Of a stretch of 64,000 bases of DNA, positions 19,846 through 29,242 are shown piece after piece. The position numbers and the translations under genes are program-made. This DNA is from Biomaibacter acetigenes (GTDB taxonomy: Bacteria; Bacillota; Thermosediminibacteria; Thermosediminibacterales; Tepidanaerobacteraceae). Each line of letters starts with the position of its first letter. Position 1 is the first letter of the stretch. Below the pieces are notes generated by a model that did no database searches, had not been told where the DNA came from, and was given only the letters and a program-made list of their open reading frames with translations. The stretch covers positions 2,356,001-2,420,000 of the forward strand of contig NZ_CP033169.1 in NCBI RefSeq assembly GCF_003691585.1, read 5' to 3'.

Positions 19846-20436
19846 TTGGCTGATAAAACCGACATAACCCAAAAAAGCAAACAGGACAAGACCATGAGCG
19901 AAATCAGTGAAAGGCTGGGGGCAGAAACCGTAAATCAAATCCAGGATATTGTCAACCAGCAGCGCCAGCAGAACACCATGCAATACCAGAATGCCCAGCA
20001 CAAGCAATTTTCCACCAGTATTGAATGCCTGGTGAATTCCGCCCGGGAGCAGCAAATGGCATCTGAACAACAAATTCAAAGCACTTTGAATCAGGCTTCC
20101 ACCAGCCTTATGGATGCCCGCAGGCTGGAAAACCTTTACAATAGCGCTCTACAGCTTCAGCAGGCGGCTCAACTGGGAATTTCAAACCTTCAGATGAATG
20201 CCAGGCAGTATAAGCAGACCATTGAACAAATGGAAAAAGACTGCCACGAACAGCAGGTAGCCATGGATATGCAGGTAATCCAGTCCATGCAGCAAGCCGT
20301 CTCAGCTCTGGCCCAGGCTCAGAATGCCATCCTGCAGAGCCAGGCCATCAATAAGATGTTCGATTCCATAACAAAATGCGAGGACAATCTTACCCAGATA
20401 GAACAGATGGGACAAAAGACAACCCCGGCAATGTAA
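19846..20436 (+). CDS. Gln-rich coiled-coil protein, unrecognised
   Basis: 196 aa. Start TTG 19846 is set by GAGGAGG 8 nt upstream. The composition is striking: very rich in Gln, Met, Ala and Asn and nearly all predicted helix, with long heptad-like stretches (for example NQIQDIVNQQRQQNTMQYQN near the N-terminus and QSMQQAVSALAQAQNAILQS near the C-terminus). There is no signal peptide or membrane segment, and only a few Cys. I recognise no family; similar Gln-rich helical proteins occur in spore-formers, but a spore link is only a guess. It ends in a strong terminator. Confidence 0.7.
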   Translation: MADKTDITQKSKQDKTMSEISERLGAETVNQIQDIVNQQRQQNTMQYQNAQHKQFSTSIECLVNSAREQQMASEQQIQSTLNQASTSLMDARRLENLYNSALQLQQAAQLGISNLQMNARQYKQTIEQMEKDCHEQQVAMDMQVIQSMQQAVSALAQAQNAILQSQAINKMFDSITKCEDNLTQIEQMGQKTTPAM

Positions 20437-20442
20437 ATTAAA

Positions 20443-20468
20443 AAAGCGGACCATTTTCGGTCCGCTTT
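20443..20468. terminator. Bidirectional terminator between convergent genes
   Basis: AAAGCGGACC (20443-20452) pairs perfectly with GGTCCGCTTT (20459-20468), flanked by A and T runs on both sides. Confidence 0.9.
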
Positions 20469-20491
20469 GTTTTTGAGGGCTAAAAATTACA

Positions 20492-21925
20492 TCAAGGATC
20501 ATCACACCAGCAGGGCTCTACAAGTTTCACCAGCATCTCGAACAGTATGGTCACCTTGACTCTTCTGGGGCTTACCACATCTACATTAATATGTTCTACC
20601 TTGAAAAACACCAGGGCTTCCATGCCCGGTTCGGCGCCATAAAGGTGGACAAACTGCAGAAATGGAAAGGTGGCTTCAAAGAAGTGCACCGGCTGGGAGG
20701 GAAGGGCTGCCACATAAAGTATTTTTGCGGTCACTTCTCCATCCACAATAACTTTATCGCAGAGCACTTTTACTTCATCTACCGTAAAAGCTGCTCTGGC
20801 TTCCACCCCTCTTTCTGCATCGGGCTTGCCGGCGGGAATATCCACTGTATCCTGCACTATAGCCTGAATCTTTCCCACCCATAATTTACCCCGCTGCATA
20901 TCCCGGCGGGCTTCCATCACATATATATAGCCGTACACGGTGCCCAGGCAAATCTCTCCCAGCCCTCTCTGGTTCAATTCTCCAACTTCGACGCATATGA
21001 CACCATTGGGTATGGTCTGCTTCCACTCCAGAACAATGCTCCTACCCTTCCATCCATAAATATACACGGTGTTAAGGCATACGATCACCAGTTCCCTTTG
21101 GCCATCCCCATCCACATCAAATACAGCCACATCCTTGGGGTCCTGGTCCAGATCCGGGCATCCCCACATGATTCCGTATATTCCGCCTTTAAAATGCAGG
21201 ATCTTTACTGTGCGGTCAGTGCAATCAAAGATTATTTCATCCCTCCCATCGCCATCAAAATCATCCACTACTATAAAATCTTTATCGGCGTCGGGGATAT
21301 TGCCGCTCCACTTTTCCATCTTTTTACCATCTTTGAAACAAAGCACATAGACGACGCTGCCTCCATGGCTCCGGGTCTTAATCACAACCTCCACCGTTCC
21401 ATCACCATCAGTATCCCCGGCATCCAGACAATACACGTTGTATCTAAAAACTTCCGGCCTTAAAAATACCAGCTTGCCGTCAAAGCGGAAAATATATATT
21501 TTTGATCTCCCTCTGGCCGCCGCCACAATTTCCAGTTTACCATCGCCATCGATATCGGCTATGGCCAGGGACACGACTTCTCCATCCATGGCGGTGCTTT
21601 CTGCGATTTTTATCAGTTCTTTGCCCCTCATCTTGTAAATAAATATGCCCCCGTAGCTTCCTACTATGATTTCATCTCTGCCGTCGCCATCGATATCGTA
21701 AACTTTTATGCAGCGGACATCTTCATTTCCTAAATTAATTCTGGCCAGTTGGTGGTAGGTATTATTTTCAAATCTGAATACATAAAGGTTTGAATTGCCC
21801 GAAGTGGCTGCGGTGGTCCCCGCAACGATATTTATCCTGCCGTCGCCGTTTACATCTCCGAGGGCTATCCTGGTCTCTTGCCCCAGATCCTTGCTGGCCC
21901 ACTCAAGCTGATAAGTTTGCCGCAT
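20492..21925 (-). CDS. FG-GAP/VCBS-type beta-propeller protein with C-terminal SPOCS (DUF3794) domain
   Basis: About 477 aa; ATG 21925 (or 21928) is chosen because GGGAGGGG lies just upstream. Residues 1-340 hold at least six repeats with the Ca-binding signature DxDGDGxxE (DVNGDGRINIVAG, DIDGDGRDEIIVG, DTDGDGTVEVVI, DFDGDGRDEIIF, DVDGDGQRELVIV), which should fold as a beta-propeller. The last 130 residues (VIVDGEVTAKILYVAALPSQ to VTILFEMLVKLVEP) look like DUF3794/SPOCS, the domain of SipL and other spore morphogenetic proteins. No signal peptide is visible, which suggests a cytoplasmic or spore-coat location. The combination is uncommon. A spore-surface role is inference. Confidence 0.7.
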   Translation of the reverse strand: MRQTYQLEWASKDLGQETRIALGDVNGDGRINIVAGTTAATSGNSNLYVFRFENNTYHQLARINLGNEDVRCIKVYDIDGDGRDEIIVGSYGGIFIYKMRGKELIKIAESTAMDGEVVSLAIADIDGDGKLEIVAAARGRSKIYIFRFDGKLVFLRPEVFRYNVYCLDAGDTDGDGTVEVVIKTRSHGGSVVYVLCFKDGKKMEKWSGNIPDADKDFIVVDDFDGDGRDEIIFDCTDRTVKILHFKGGIYGIMWGCPDLDQDPKDVAVFDVDGDGQRELVIVCLNTVYIYGWKGRSIVLEWKQTIPNGVICVEVGELNQRGLGEICLGTVYGYIYVMEARRDMQRGKLWVGKIQAIVQDTVDIPAGKPDAERGVEARAAFTVDEVKVLCDKVIVDGEVTAKILYVAALPSQPVHFFEATFPFLQFVHLYGAEPGMEALVFFKVEHINVDVVSPRRVKVTILFEMLVKLVEPCWCDDP

Positions 21926-21997
21926 CATATCCCCTCCCTTCGAAACATTCATCTTCTTATATAATATTCCAGGGAGAGGGAGATGGTTCTTGACGGT

Positions 21998-23010
21998 TTA
22001 AATAAGTGAATGTTCCACCATATATTCCGCTATCTGTACCGCATTGTAGGCGGCTCCCTTTCTCAAATTGTCAGCCACGATCCAGAGGTTGAGGCCGCAG
22101 GGAATCGAAAAATCTTCCCGGATTCTGCCGACAAACACATCATTTTGCCCTGATACATCTTTCGGGAGGGGATAAATCCTCTTTGGGGATCATCCACCAC
22201 TTTCACTCCGGGAGCCTGCGACAGAATACTGCGGGCACCGTCGGCGGTAAGCTTTTCAACTGTTTCGATATTGACCGCCTCGGAATGGCAGTTGAAAACA
22301 GGAACCCGCACCGTGGTGGCAGTCACCGCTATACTTTCATCTCCCATAATTTTCTTTGTCTCCCTCACCATTTTCCATTCTTCCATGCTGTAGCCCGTAT
22401 CATCAAATACATCTATATGGGGCAAGACATTAAAGGCTATGGGATATGGATAAACCCGGGGTTCGGGCTTATCCCCGCTTAAAATTTTCCTTGACTGGAG
22501 TTTCAATTCCTCTATGGCATCCACACCAGTCCCGGATACAGCCTGGTATGTAGACACCACTACCCTTTTTATCCTGGCCTTTTCATGAATTGGCTTTAAA
22601 ACCACCACCATCTGAATGGTGGAACAGTTGGGATTGGCAATGAGCCCTTTGTGCCGGTGAATATCACCGGGATTTACCTCCGGAACCACCAGAGGCACTT
22701 CGGGGGCCATCCTGAAGGCGCTGCTGTTGTCAATGACAACGGCTCCCCTCTTTACTGCTTCCGGCGCCAGCTCCATGCTCACTTCATTGCCGGCGGAGAA
22801 AAGAGCTATATCTATCCCCTCAAAAGCCGAAGGCATCGCTTCCTCCACCTTTATCTTTTCTCCCCTGAATTCCACCGAATGACCGTTGGACCTGGCAGAA
22901 GCCAGAGGTAAAATTCTTTTCACCGGAAAATTGCGCTCCTGTAAAATCTTGATCATGGTCTGTCCTACCGCTCCGGTAGCTCCCACCACTGCCACATTGT
23001 AACTCTTCAT
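21998..23010 (-). pseudogene. asd: Aspartate-semialdehyde dehydrogenase, copy 1, apparent frameshift near the 3' end
   Basis: Asd reduces aspartyl phosphate to the semialdehyde for lysine, threonine and methionine. Start ATG 23010 (GAGGGG 8 nt upstream). GATGAVGQTM is the NADPH loop, NPNCSTIQM holds the catalytic Cys, and NCHSEAVNIE and the PQRG region follow. After PQRGFIP the frame goes off-family and stops at 22063. The normal end (LPKDVSGQNDVFVGRIRE ... LNLWIVADNLRKGAA ... VEHSLI) is in the adjacent frame to 21998. One more C in the run at 22168-22171 (coding CCCC to CCCCC) restores a full protein. It has its own promoter, 380 bp downstream of lysC, and duplicates the intact asd at 24427. 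Confidence 0.88.
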
Positions 23011-23087
23011 TTCAGACACCCCTCTAAATTAAAAATGTGAAATATGAGGACGTGATGAGCAGTCTCACTCATCATTATATGAAAAAT

Positions 23088-23117
23088 ATATTATTATATT
23101 GCTTGCCATCATGTCAA
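23088..23117 (-). promoter_or_regulatory. Promoter of asd copy 1
   Basis: On the minus strand TTGACA (23117-23112), 18-nt spacer, TAATAT (23093-23088). A small hairpin GATGAG/CTCATC lies between it and the gene. The rest of 23118-23299 is AT-rich without a recognisable feature. Confidence 0.65.
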
Positions 23118-23299
23118 TACAAAAAACCGATTTTTAAAAAATTTAACTAAAATTTAACACTGAAAATACAAAAATCCAAAATGTCCTCGTATCGTAGATT
23201 TTTGTTCTTCTTTTGAAGACAATTGAAGTTATATATTCGACGCAAATTTTTAAAATCCTTTTATCTGAAATTTTTTTCTTGTTCGAAATTATAAAGGAG

Positions 23300-23331
23300 A
23301 AAAAAGGAGTTTGACTTTTTGTCAAACTCCT
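23300..23331 (-). terminator. Terminator after lysC
   Basis: 11-bp stem AGGAGTTTGAC (23305-23315)/GTCAAACTCCT (23321-23331); on the minus strand T6 follows. It separates lysC from asd copy 1. Confidence 0.85.
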
Positions 23332-23392
23332 ATAGAATCAAATCGTCATTATGCTTTGAGCTTATACTATGCCCTTTGATATTTTCCGAAAA

Positions 23393-24415
23393 TCAGCCCA
23401 CCTCTTTTGCTTCTTCCGGGAAAAAGCCGTCGAATATGGCTCGTACCGCCAGCTCGGCGTATTCCTGCGGTATTGCCGCGTAAAAGCAGTTCGACAGGGT
23501 CTTGCGCTCTCTGATAGGAATATTGCCTCCGGCCAGCAGCGATTCAATCTTTCGGCTTATGGCACGGGAGTTTACCGCGGCGTCGCTTTCATTATATACC
23601 ACCGACACTCCGGAAAGCCCCTCAAATATGTTCTTTTGCAGTGATATGCCTGAAATGGGGAATTCGTTCCCCATCTGTCCCACCAGCGTGCCGTCACCAT
23701 CATCAAAGGTGGACTTTATCCTGAAGGGCATGTTGAAATTCATGGCTGCCTTTACTGCCCTGGGGTGGATGACCTTCGCACCGCTTTCTGCCATGGTAAG
23801 CATTTCCTTGAAGGAGATCCGCGAAAGGAAAGGCGCCTCCGGAATGATACGCGGGTCAGTTACTGCCACACCGGGTACATCGGTATATATATCCACCACA
23901 TCGGCCTTGAGATAACCCCCCAGCACCACGGCAGTGGTGTCGCTGCCCCCCCGTCCCAGAGTGGTTATCTCGCCTTTTTCGGTCTGGCCCTGGAATCCGG
24001 CCACCACTACCACCCTGCCCTCTTTCAGTTTTTCCAGAATGGGTTCCGGATTGACATTAATTATATCTGCGTTGCCGAACTCCCCTGTAGTTAGTATTCC
24101 CGCCTGAAAGCCCGTCATGGCCTCGGCGGGGATTCCGGCGGATTCGATATATGCAGCCATGACCGCCGATGAAATAATTTCTCCGCAGGCCATTATAAGG
24201 TCCTTTTTCTTAGGACATACAGGCCCGCCCTGGGATTCCAGGAGTTGTATTAGGGTATCGGTAGCATAAGGGTCACCCTTGCGGCCCATGGCCGACACCA
24301 CCACAACAACATCAAACCCCTCTTCTTTAGCTCGTATTATATGTTTCAATGCTGCCTTGCGGCTCTCCGGAGATTTCACGGAGGTTCCGCCAAATTTCTG
24401 TACAATAATCGCCAT
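23393..24415 (-). CDS. lysC: Aspartate kinase with short regulatory domain
   Basis: 340 aa. It phosphorylates aspartate, the entry step to lysine, threonine and methionine. VQKFGGTSVKSPESR at the N-terminus, LGRGGSDTTAVVLG and VDIYTDVPGVAVTDPRI identify the amino-acid kinase domain (about residues 1-250). Only about 90 residues follow, against about 150 for the usual pair of ACT domains, so one ACT unit is reduced or missing and feedback control may differ. The end contains no sign of a frameshift. It lies 11 bp after asd copy 2, in the same transcript. Confidence 0.88.
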   Translation of the reverse strand: MAIIVQKFGGTSVKSPESRKAALKHIIRAKEEGFDVVVVVSAMGRKGDPYATDTLIQLLESQGGPVCPKKKDLIMACGEIISSAVMAAYIESAGIPAEAMTGFQAGILTTGEFGNADIINVNPEPILEKLKEGRVVVVAGFQGQTEKGEITTLGRGGSDTTAVVLGGYLKADVVDIYTDVPGVAVTDPRIIPEAPFLSRISFKEMLTMAESGAKVIHPRAVKAAMNFNMPFRIKSTFDDGDGTLVGQMGNEFPISGISLQKNIFEGLSGVSVVYNESDAAVNSRAISRKIESLLAGGNIPIRERKTLSNCFYAAIPQEYAELAVRAIFDGFFPEEAKEVG

Positions 24416-24426
24416 AAATTCGCCCC

Positions 24427-25440
24427 CTAAATGAGATTCATTTTAATTAAGGTTTCCGCAATCTGGACGGCATTGAGTGCGGCGCCTTTTCTCAGGTTGT
24501 CGGCCACCACCCACATATTCAGGCCGTTTTCTACGGAAATATCCTTCCTTATCCTGCCCACATAAACATAATCGGTGCCGGCCAGGTCCGCCGCAAGAGG
24601 ATAAAGGTTTTTGGAAAGGTCATCCATTACCTTCACACCGGGAGCCTTCTCCAGGATTTCCCTGGCTTCTTCCACACTGATGGGCTTTTCGGTCTCTATG
24701 TTGATAGCCTCCGAATGGCAGCGCACCACGGGAATCCTGACAGCCGTGGGACAAACGGCGATGCTGTCATCATGAAGCATCTTATGGGTCTCATTTACCA
24801 TTTTCATTTCTTCCCTGCTGTAGCCGTTTTCCATGAAGACATCAATGTGGGGAATGGCATTAAACGCAATCTGATGAGGATACACTTTTACATCAAGCGG
24901 CTTTCCCTCGGTATAAGCTCTGACCTGGCTTTCCAGCTCTGCCATGCCCGGTATGCCCGTTCCCGAAACAGCCTGGTAAGTAGAGACAACTATCCTCCTT
25001 ATTGTGAAATGGTCATGAAGGGGTTTTAAGGCCACCAGCATCTGAATGGTGGAACAATTGGGATTGGCAATGATTTTCTTGTGCCATTTGAGGTCTTCCG
25101 GGTTAACCTCAGGGATTACCAGCGGCACAGCAGGGTTCATACGAAAGGCATTGCTGTTGTCAATGACTATACACCCCTCGGCCGCTGCCACCGGGGAAAG
25201 TTTCAGGCTGGCAGCCTCACCGGCGGAAAAGAGAGCAATATCCAGGTCTTTAAAAGCCCCTTCCCTGGCCACCTCCACAGAGACTCTCTCACCCCTGAAA
25301 ACAATCATCTTTCCTTCATTTTCCGGTATGTCCAGGGGTTTTATCTTTTCTATGGGAAAGTCCCTCTGCTCCAGTGTCTTTAGCATCTCCGTGCCCACAG
25401 CTCCCAGAGCTCCTACAACACCTACCCGATACTTTTTCAT
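24427..25440 (-). CDS. asd: Aspartate-semialdehyde dehydrogenase, copy 2 (intact)
   Basis: 337 aa, full length. GALGAVGTEMLK is the nucleotide loop, NPNCSTIQMLVALKPLHD contains the catalytic Cys, RCHSEAINIE and the complete C-terminus GLNMWVVADNLRKGAALNAVQIAETLI are present. GGGAGGAG lies 6 nt before ATG 25440. It is the first gene of the asd-lysC transcript, driven by a consensus promoter at 25613-25642. It is clearly paralogous to the frameshifted copy 1 downstream. Confidence 0.95.
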   Translation of the reverse strand: MKKYRVGVVGALGAVGTEMLKTLEQRDFPIEKIKPLDIPENEGKMIVFRGERVSVEVAREGAFKDLDIALFSAGEAASLKLSPVAAAEGCIVIDNSNAFRMNPAVPLVIPEVNPEDLKWHKKIIANPNCSTIQMLVALKPLHDHFTIRRIVVSTYQAVSGTGIPGMAELESQVRAYTEGKPLDVKVYPHQIAFNAIPHIDVFMENGYSREEMKMVNETHKMLHDDSIAVCPTAVRIPVVRCHSEAINIETEKPISVEEAREILEKAPGVKVMDDLSKNLYPLAADLAGTDYVYVGRIRKDISVENGLNMWVVADNLRKGAALNAVQIAETLIKMNLI

Positions 25441-25612
25441 GCAAGCTCCTCCCTGATATTTTATTTAATAATGAAACCGGATATGGCCTGATAATAAAAA
25501 AAATAGTTCTCATTTCAAATACATTTGTTCTTATAATGAAAACATTAGCTGAATATATTCGACATTCCGTTCCAAAATCCTTTTTTTGAAAAATACTATC
25601 TATTTTTTTGTG

Positions 25613-25642
25613 ATTATATTTGAAAATGCAATAACCTGTCAA
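25613..25642 (-). promoter_or_regulatory. Promoter of asd(2)-lysC
   Basis: On the minus strand TTGACA (25642-25637), 18-nt spacer, TATAAT (25618-25613): both hexamers are consensus. A leader of about 165 nt follows; I see no lysine riboswitch or other known motif in it. Confidence 0.85.
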
Positions 25643-25659
25643 CTTAAAAATTATAAAAA

Positions 25660-25698
25660 AATGCCCAAATCCTTTATATTCATAGGTTTAGGCATTTA
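25660..25698 (-). terminator. Terminator of the pheA-aroF-tyrA-aroA operon
   Basis: On the minus strand AAATGCC-TAAACC pairs imperfectly with GGATTTG-GGCATTT, followed by a T7 run. It ends the aromatic operon before the asd promoter. Confidence 0.7.
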
Positions 25699-25732
25699 TA
25701 ATTTTTATTTATAATTTTTAGAATGACACGTC

Positions 25733-25942
25733 TTGCGAACAATATTTCTTGACTTAGTCCAGGAAAACGAATTGTTCCTGAGCGCCGCCAGCGGCTGGGA
25801 GATAGCCATAAAGGCAAGGCTTGGCAAATTGCAAGTGCCGGACAATCTGGAATTATTCATGGCTGACCAGCTGGCTGCCAATGACATCAATGTATTGCCG
25901 GTCCAGATGAGCCATGTACGGAAATTTTTGTCAGGGTCTTAA
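25733..25942 (+). pseudogene. Fragment of a PIN-domain toxin gene
   Basis: About 69 codons encode the middle of a VapC-type PIN protein: ENELFLSAASGWEIAIKARLGKL, then [11 protein letters not shown]. The N-terminal LDTHALLW-type start and the C-terminal HxDPFDR catalytic segment are missing, so it is dead at both ends. It is antisense to, and overlaps, the last 56 bp of aroA, suggesting that the aroA 3' end was reshaped by this insertion or deletion event. Confidence 0.7.
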
Positions 25943-27266
25943 AAAAATCCGGGTAGGATATATTTACACAATCCACGTTTTCTATAATAGTACTGCCTTC
26001 CGCTCCCAGGGCTGTTATGGCCTGGGACATGGCTATGCGGTGGTCGCCGTAACTTTTTACTCTGCCGCCTTTCAGCTTGCCCCCACCTTCGATTACCATA
26101 CCGTCTTCCGTTTCCGTTATGCTGGCTCCGAACGTTGAAAGTCCGTCCACCATGGCAGCTATCCTGTTGCTTTCCTTCACCTTTAATTCCCCGGCATCTT
26201 TTATTACAGTAACGCCTTCTGCGAAGGCCGCCGCCACCGCAAGGATGGGGATCTCGTCGATGATGCGGGGAATGATAGGACCCTTGACATTAATACCTTT
26301 GAGGCGGCTGCTCCTGACCCTTATATCCGCCACAGGTTCACCGTTTGTTATAGATTCATTTAAAATCTCAATATCAGCCCCCATGAGCCTGAGGGCATCG
26401 ACTATCCCTGTCCGGGTGGGGTTTATGCCCACATTTTTTATTATGATGTCCGAATCCGGCAGAATGCAGGCTCCTACCATGAAAAAGGCCGCCGAAGATA
26501 TGTCGCCGGGTATAGTTATCTTCTGAGGCCTTAATTCTGGCACGGGATTCAACCTGACGGTGTTGTTTTCCCGGGAAATATCGACTCCGAAGGCCTTCAT
26601 CATTATTTCCGTATGGTCCCGGGACTTTTCCGGCTCTTCAATGGTAGTCTGCCCTTTGGCATAGAGCCCCGCCAGCAGCAGGGAAGACTTCACCTGGGCG
26701 CTGGCCACCGGAAGCCTGTAATTTATAGCAAAAAGTTTGCCACCCCTTATCTTCAAGGGAGCTTTATTGCCGCCTTCGGCGCCCTCAATATTTGCGCCCA
26801 TAAGCCTTAGAGGCTCCGTCACCCGGCCCATAGGCCTGCGCCTGATAGATTCATCCCCGGTGATTTCCACGTCAAAATCCTGGCCTGCCAGGATGCCGGA
26901 AAGAAGTCTTATAGTAGTGCCGGAATTACCGACATATAAAGGGCAGTCGGGTTTTTTAAGGCCGTGTAATCCCTTGCCGAAAACTTTAACCTTTGCATTT
27001 TCGGGATTAAAATCGAGTACCTCGGACTTACCCGCTATTTCTTTACCGGTTGAACTCATATTTTCATGTATTATCCGTATATCTATACCCATTTTCCTGA
27101 AGCAGTCCACGGTGGCAAGGCAGTCTTCGGCCATCAGAAATCTTTCAATTTCCGTGACACCCTGCGCAATGGCTCCGAGCATGATGGCGCGATGGGAAAT
27201 GGATTTGTCGCCGGGCACCGTAATCTGGCCTCTAAGGCTACGGCTACCTCTGATTGTTATGTCCAT
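25887..27266 (-). CDS. aroA: 3-phosphoshikimate 1-carboxyvinyltransferase (EPSP synthase)
   Basis: 459 aa from ATG 27266 (GGAGGTGA upstream); a typical enzyme has about 430. It joins shikimate 3-phosphate and PEP. Motifs: [93 protein letters not shown]. About 20 extra residues lie between residues 60 and 100, and the last dozen residues after [14 protein letters not shown] are read from DNA that is antisense to a PIN-toxin remnant. Fourth gene of the T-box operon. Confidence 0.95.
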   Translation of the reverse strand: MDITIRGSRSLRGQITVPGDKSISHRAIMLGAIAQGVTEIERFLMAEDCLATVDCFRKMGIDIRIIHENMSSTGKEIAGKSEVLDFNPENAKVKVFGKGLHGLKKPDCPLYVGNSGTTIRLLSGILAGQDFDVEITGDESIRRRPMGRVTEPLRLMGANIEGAEGGNKAPLKIRGGKLFAINYRLPVASAQVKSSLLLAGLYAKGQTTIEEPEKSRDHTEIMMKAFGVDISRENNTVRLNPVPELRPQKITIPGDISSAAFFMVGACILPDSDIIIKNVGINPTRTGIVDALRLMGADIEILNESITNGEPVADIRVRSSRLKGINVKGPIIPRIIDEIPILAVAAAFAEGVTVIKDAGELKVKESNRIAAMVDGLSTFGASITETEDGMVIEGGGKLKGGRVKSYGDHRIAMSQAITALGAEGSTIIENVDCVNISYPDFFKTLTKISVHGSSGPAIH

Positions 27267-27292
27267 GGTTTCACCTCCAAAAGCGCTGGAAC

Positions 27293-28159
27293 TCATTTTT
27301 TATATGCTTTTGCATTCTGAAACCTTCCCTTGATTACGGCCTCATCGGACGATTTTATTGCTGATTCCAGGACGGAAAGCTGTTCCTTAAAGGCTGATAT
27401 CAGGGGCAGGATTTCGTCTTTATTGGAAATCAGGATGTCCTTCCACATGACAGCATTGGAGCCGGCTATTCGAGTGGTATCGCGCCATCCGCCACCTGCC
27501 AGGTCCATGACACTGCCTTCGGGGTGAACTTCTGCCACGGCATTCACCAGAGTTGTGGATATGATTTGCGGAAGGTGGCTCACGGCGGCTACAACTCTAT
27601 CATGCTCCTCAGGGGACATGATGATAGGCTTTGCACCAAGGTCCCTCACCAGCTTAACCATGGTCCACAGAATTTCGGCATCGGTGCCGGGTGTGGGAGT
27701 AAGTATATAGGGAGCTCCGTAAAACATGTCTTCCCTGGCCCACCCGAACCCCGAGCGTTCTGAGCCTGCCATTGGATGTCCTCCTACAAAAGATACACCG
27801 TCAGGTAAAACCGCTTCCACATCCCGGACTATCACTTTTTTCACACTGCCTGTATCGGTGATGATGGCGCCCCTGGGAACATGATTTGCTATAAGCTTTA
27901 CGGTTGAAGAGATAAATGATACAGGAACACAAAGAAATATAATTCCGGTATGAGAGAATATATCCGGGATGGCCGTTTCGCCGGCCATCCCCTGGGTGTT
28001 AAAGCAATGGGTTTCAATCCCCTCGCTTTTAGCCATTGCCAGTGTTTGTTCATCGGAATCCAGACCCATCACTTTTATTCCCATTTTTTTCAATGCCTTT
28101 GCTATGGAACCACCTATTAACCCAAGTCCGATTACTGCTGCTGAATCTTTAATTGCCAT
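27293..28159 (-). CDS. tyrA: Prephenate dehydrogenase
   Basis: 288 aa, without an ACT domain. It converts prephenate to 4-hydroxyphenylpyruvate in tyrosine synthesis. [16 protein letters not shown] is the NAD-binding loop; [20 protein letters not shown] and AVSHLPQI carry conserved substrate-binding and catalytic residues (the His of GGHPMAGSE). It overlaps the end of aroF by 11 bp, and aroA begins 27 bp after its stop. Confidence 0.93.
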   Translation of the reverse strand: MAIKDSAAVIGLGLIGGSIAKALKKMGIKVMGLDSDEQTLAMAKSEGIETHCFNTQGMAGETAIPDIFSHTGIIFLCVPVSFISSTVKLIANHVPRGAIITDTGSVKKVIVRDVEAVLPDGVSFVGGHPMAGSERSGFGWAREDMFYGAPYILTPTPGTDAEILWTMVKLVRDLGAKPIIMSPEEHDRVVAAVSHLPQIISTTLVNAVAEVHPEGSVMDLAGGGWRDTTRIAGSNAVMWKDILISNKDEILPLISAFKEQLSVLESAIKSSDEAVIKGRFQNAKAYKK

Positions 28160-29174
28160 CCCTGAAGTACCTCCCGCTGATGGCCGCTGTCTGTTTTAGC
28201 TCCTTGCTCAAGATCATGAGGTTTTCGGGATTCAGAGATTGAGGTCCGTCGGACAGGGCTTCTTTTGGATTTGGGTGCACCTCTATGATAAGGCCATCGG
28301 CCCCTACCGCTACGGCACCCCGGGCCAGGGGCATAACCCACCGCCAGTTTCCGGCTGCATGGCTGGGGTCAACGATGACCGGAAGATGGCTCAAATGCTT
28401 TACTATAGGTACGGAGCTGAGGTCCAGCGTATTTCTGGTCATGGTTTCAAAGGTCCTGATTCCCCGCTCGCATAGAATGACATTGAAATTTCCCTCGTTC
28501 ATGATGTATTCGGCGGCATTGAGCCATTCCTCTATGGTGGCGGAAAGCCCTCTCTTGAGCATAACTGGTTTATTGATCCTGCCTACGGCTTTTAAAAGTG
28601 GAAAGTTCTGCATATTCCTTGCTCCAATTTGTATAATATCGGTATACTCTGCCACCACATCCACCGTGTCGGTACCCACCACCTCTGTTATTATAGGCAA
28701 TCCGGTTTTTTCCCGGGCTTCTGCCAGAATCTCAAGCCCCTTTTCTCCCAGGCCCTGAAAAGAATAAGGGGAAGTCCTGGGTTTGAAAGCCCCACCGCGA
28801 AGTACCTTAGCCCCGGCCTTTTTCACAATTTCCGCCGTCTCCAGAAGCTGTTCCCGGCTCTCCACGGCACAGGGACCTGCCATCAGGATAACCTCATTGC
28901 CGCCAATCTCCACATCCTTTACCTTTATCACCGAAGGTTCGGGATGAAATGTTCGGCTGGCCAGCTTATACGGTTCCATGATAGGCACTGTCTTTTCTAC
29001 ACCGTCCATCAGCTCAATGGGTTTTTCCGCCAGCTTGCGCCTATCACCGATGACACCGATGATAGTTACATCTTCGCCCTTTGATATGTGAACCCCAAGT
29101 CCTGCACTTTTTATCACCTCACACACATTTTCGATATCCTTTGGGGTTGCATTTTTTTCCATTACGATTATCAT
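28149..29174 (-). CDS. aroF: 3-deoxy-7-phosphoheptulonate synthase (DAHP synthase, type I-beta)
   Basis: 341 aa from ATG 29174, with GGAGGA 8 nt upstream. It condenses PEP and erythrose 4-phosphate, the first step of the shikimate pathway. Residues 1-70 form a ferredoxin-like regulatory domain as in Thermotoga-type enzymes. The barrel carries [54 protein letters not shown] and VDPSHAAGN. It follows pheA by 68 bp and overlaps tyrA. Confidence 0.95.
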   Translation of the reverse strand: MIIVMEKNATPKDIENVCEVIKSAGLGVHISKGEDVTIIGVIGDRRKLAEKPIELMDGVEKTVPIMEPYKLASRTFHPEPSVIKVKDVEIGGNEVILMAGPCAVESREQLLETAEIVKKAGAKVLRGGAFKPRTSPYSFQGLGEKGLEILAEAREKTGLPIITEVVGTDTVDVVAEYTDIIQIGARNMQNFPLLKAVGRINKPVMLKRGLSATIEEWLNAAEYIMNEGNFNVILCERGIRTFETMTRNTLDLSSVPIVKHLSHLPVIVDPSHAAGNWRWVMPLARGAVAVGADGLIIEVHPNPKEALSDGPQSLNPENLMILSKELKQTAAISGRYFRDGN

Positions 29175-29242
29175 TGTCAATTCCTCCAAACCATACTACG
29201 TATTTTTTTGATAATTGAATTTCAAATAGCCTTCCTACCATC

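Noticed and set aside
19753-20079. Minus-strand 108-aa ORF over the start of the coiled-coil gene
   Set aside because: It is antisense to a gene with a clear ribosome site and terminator; its hydrophobic composition is the expected mirror of Gln/Lys codons.
25443-25612. Lysine riboswitch in the asd(2)-lysC leader
   Set aside because: The leader is AT-rich and lacks the L-box core motifs; the length alone is not evidence.
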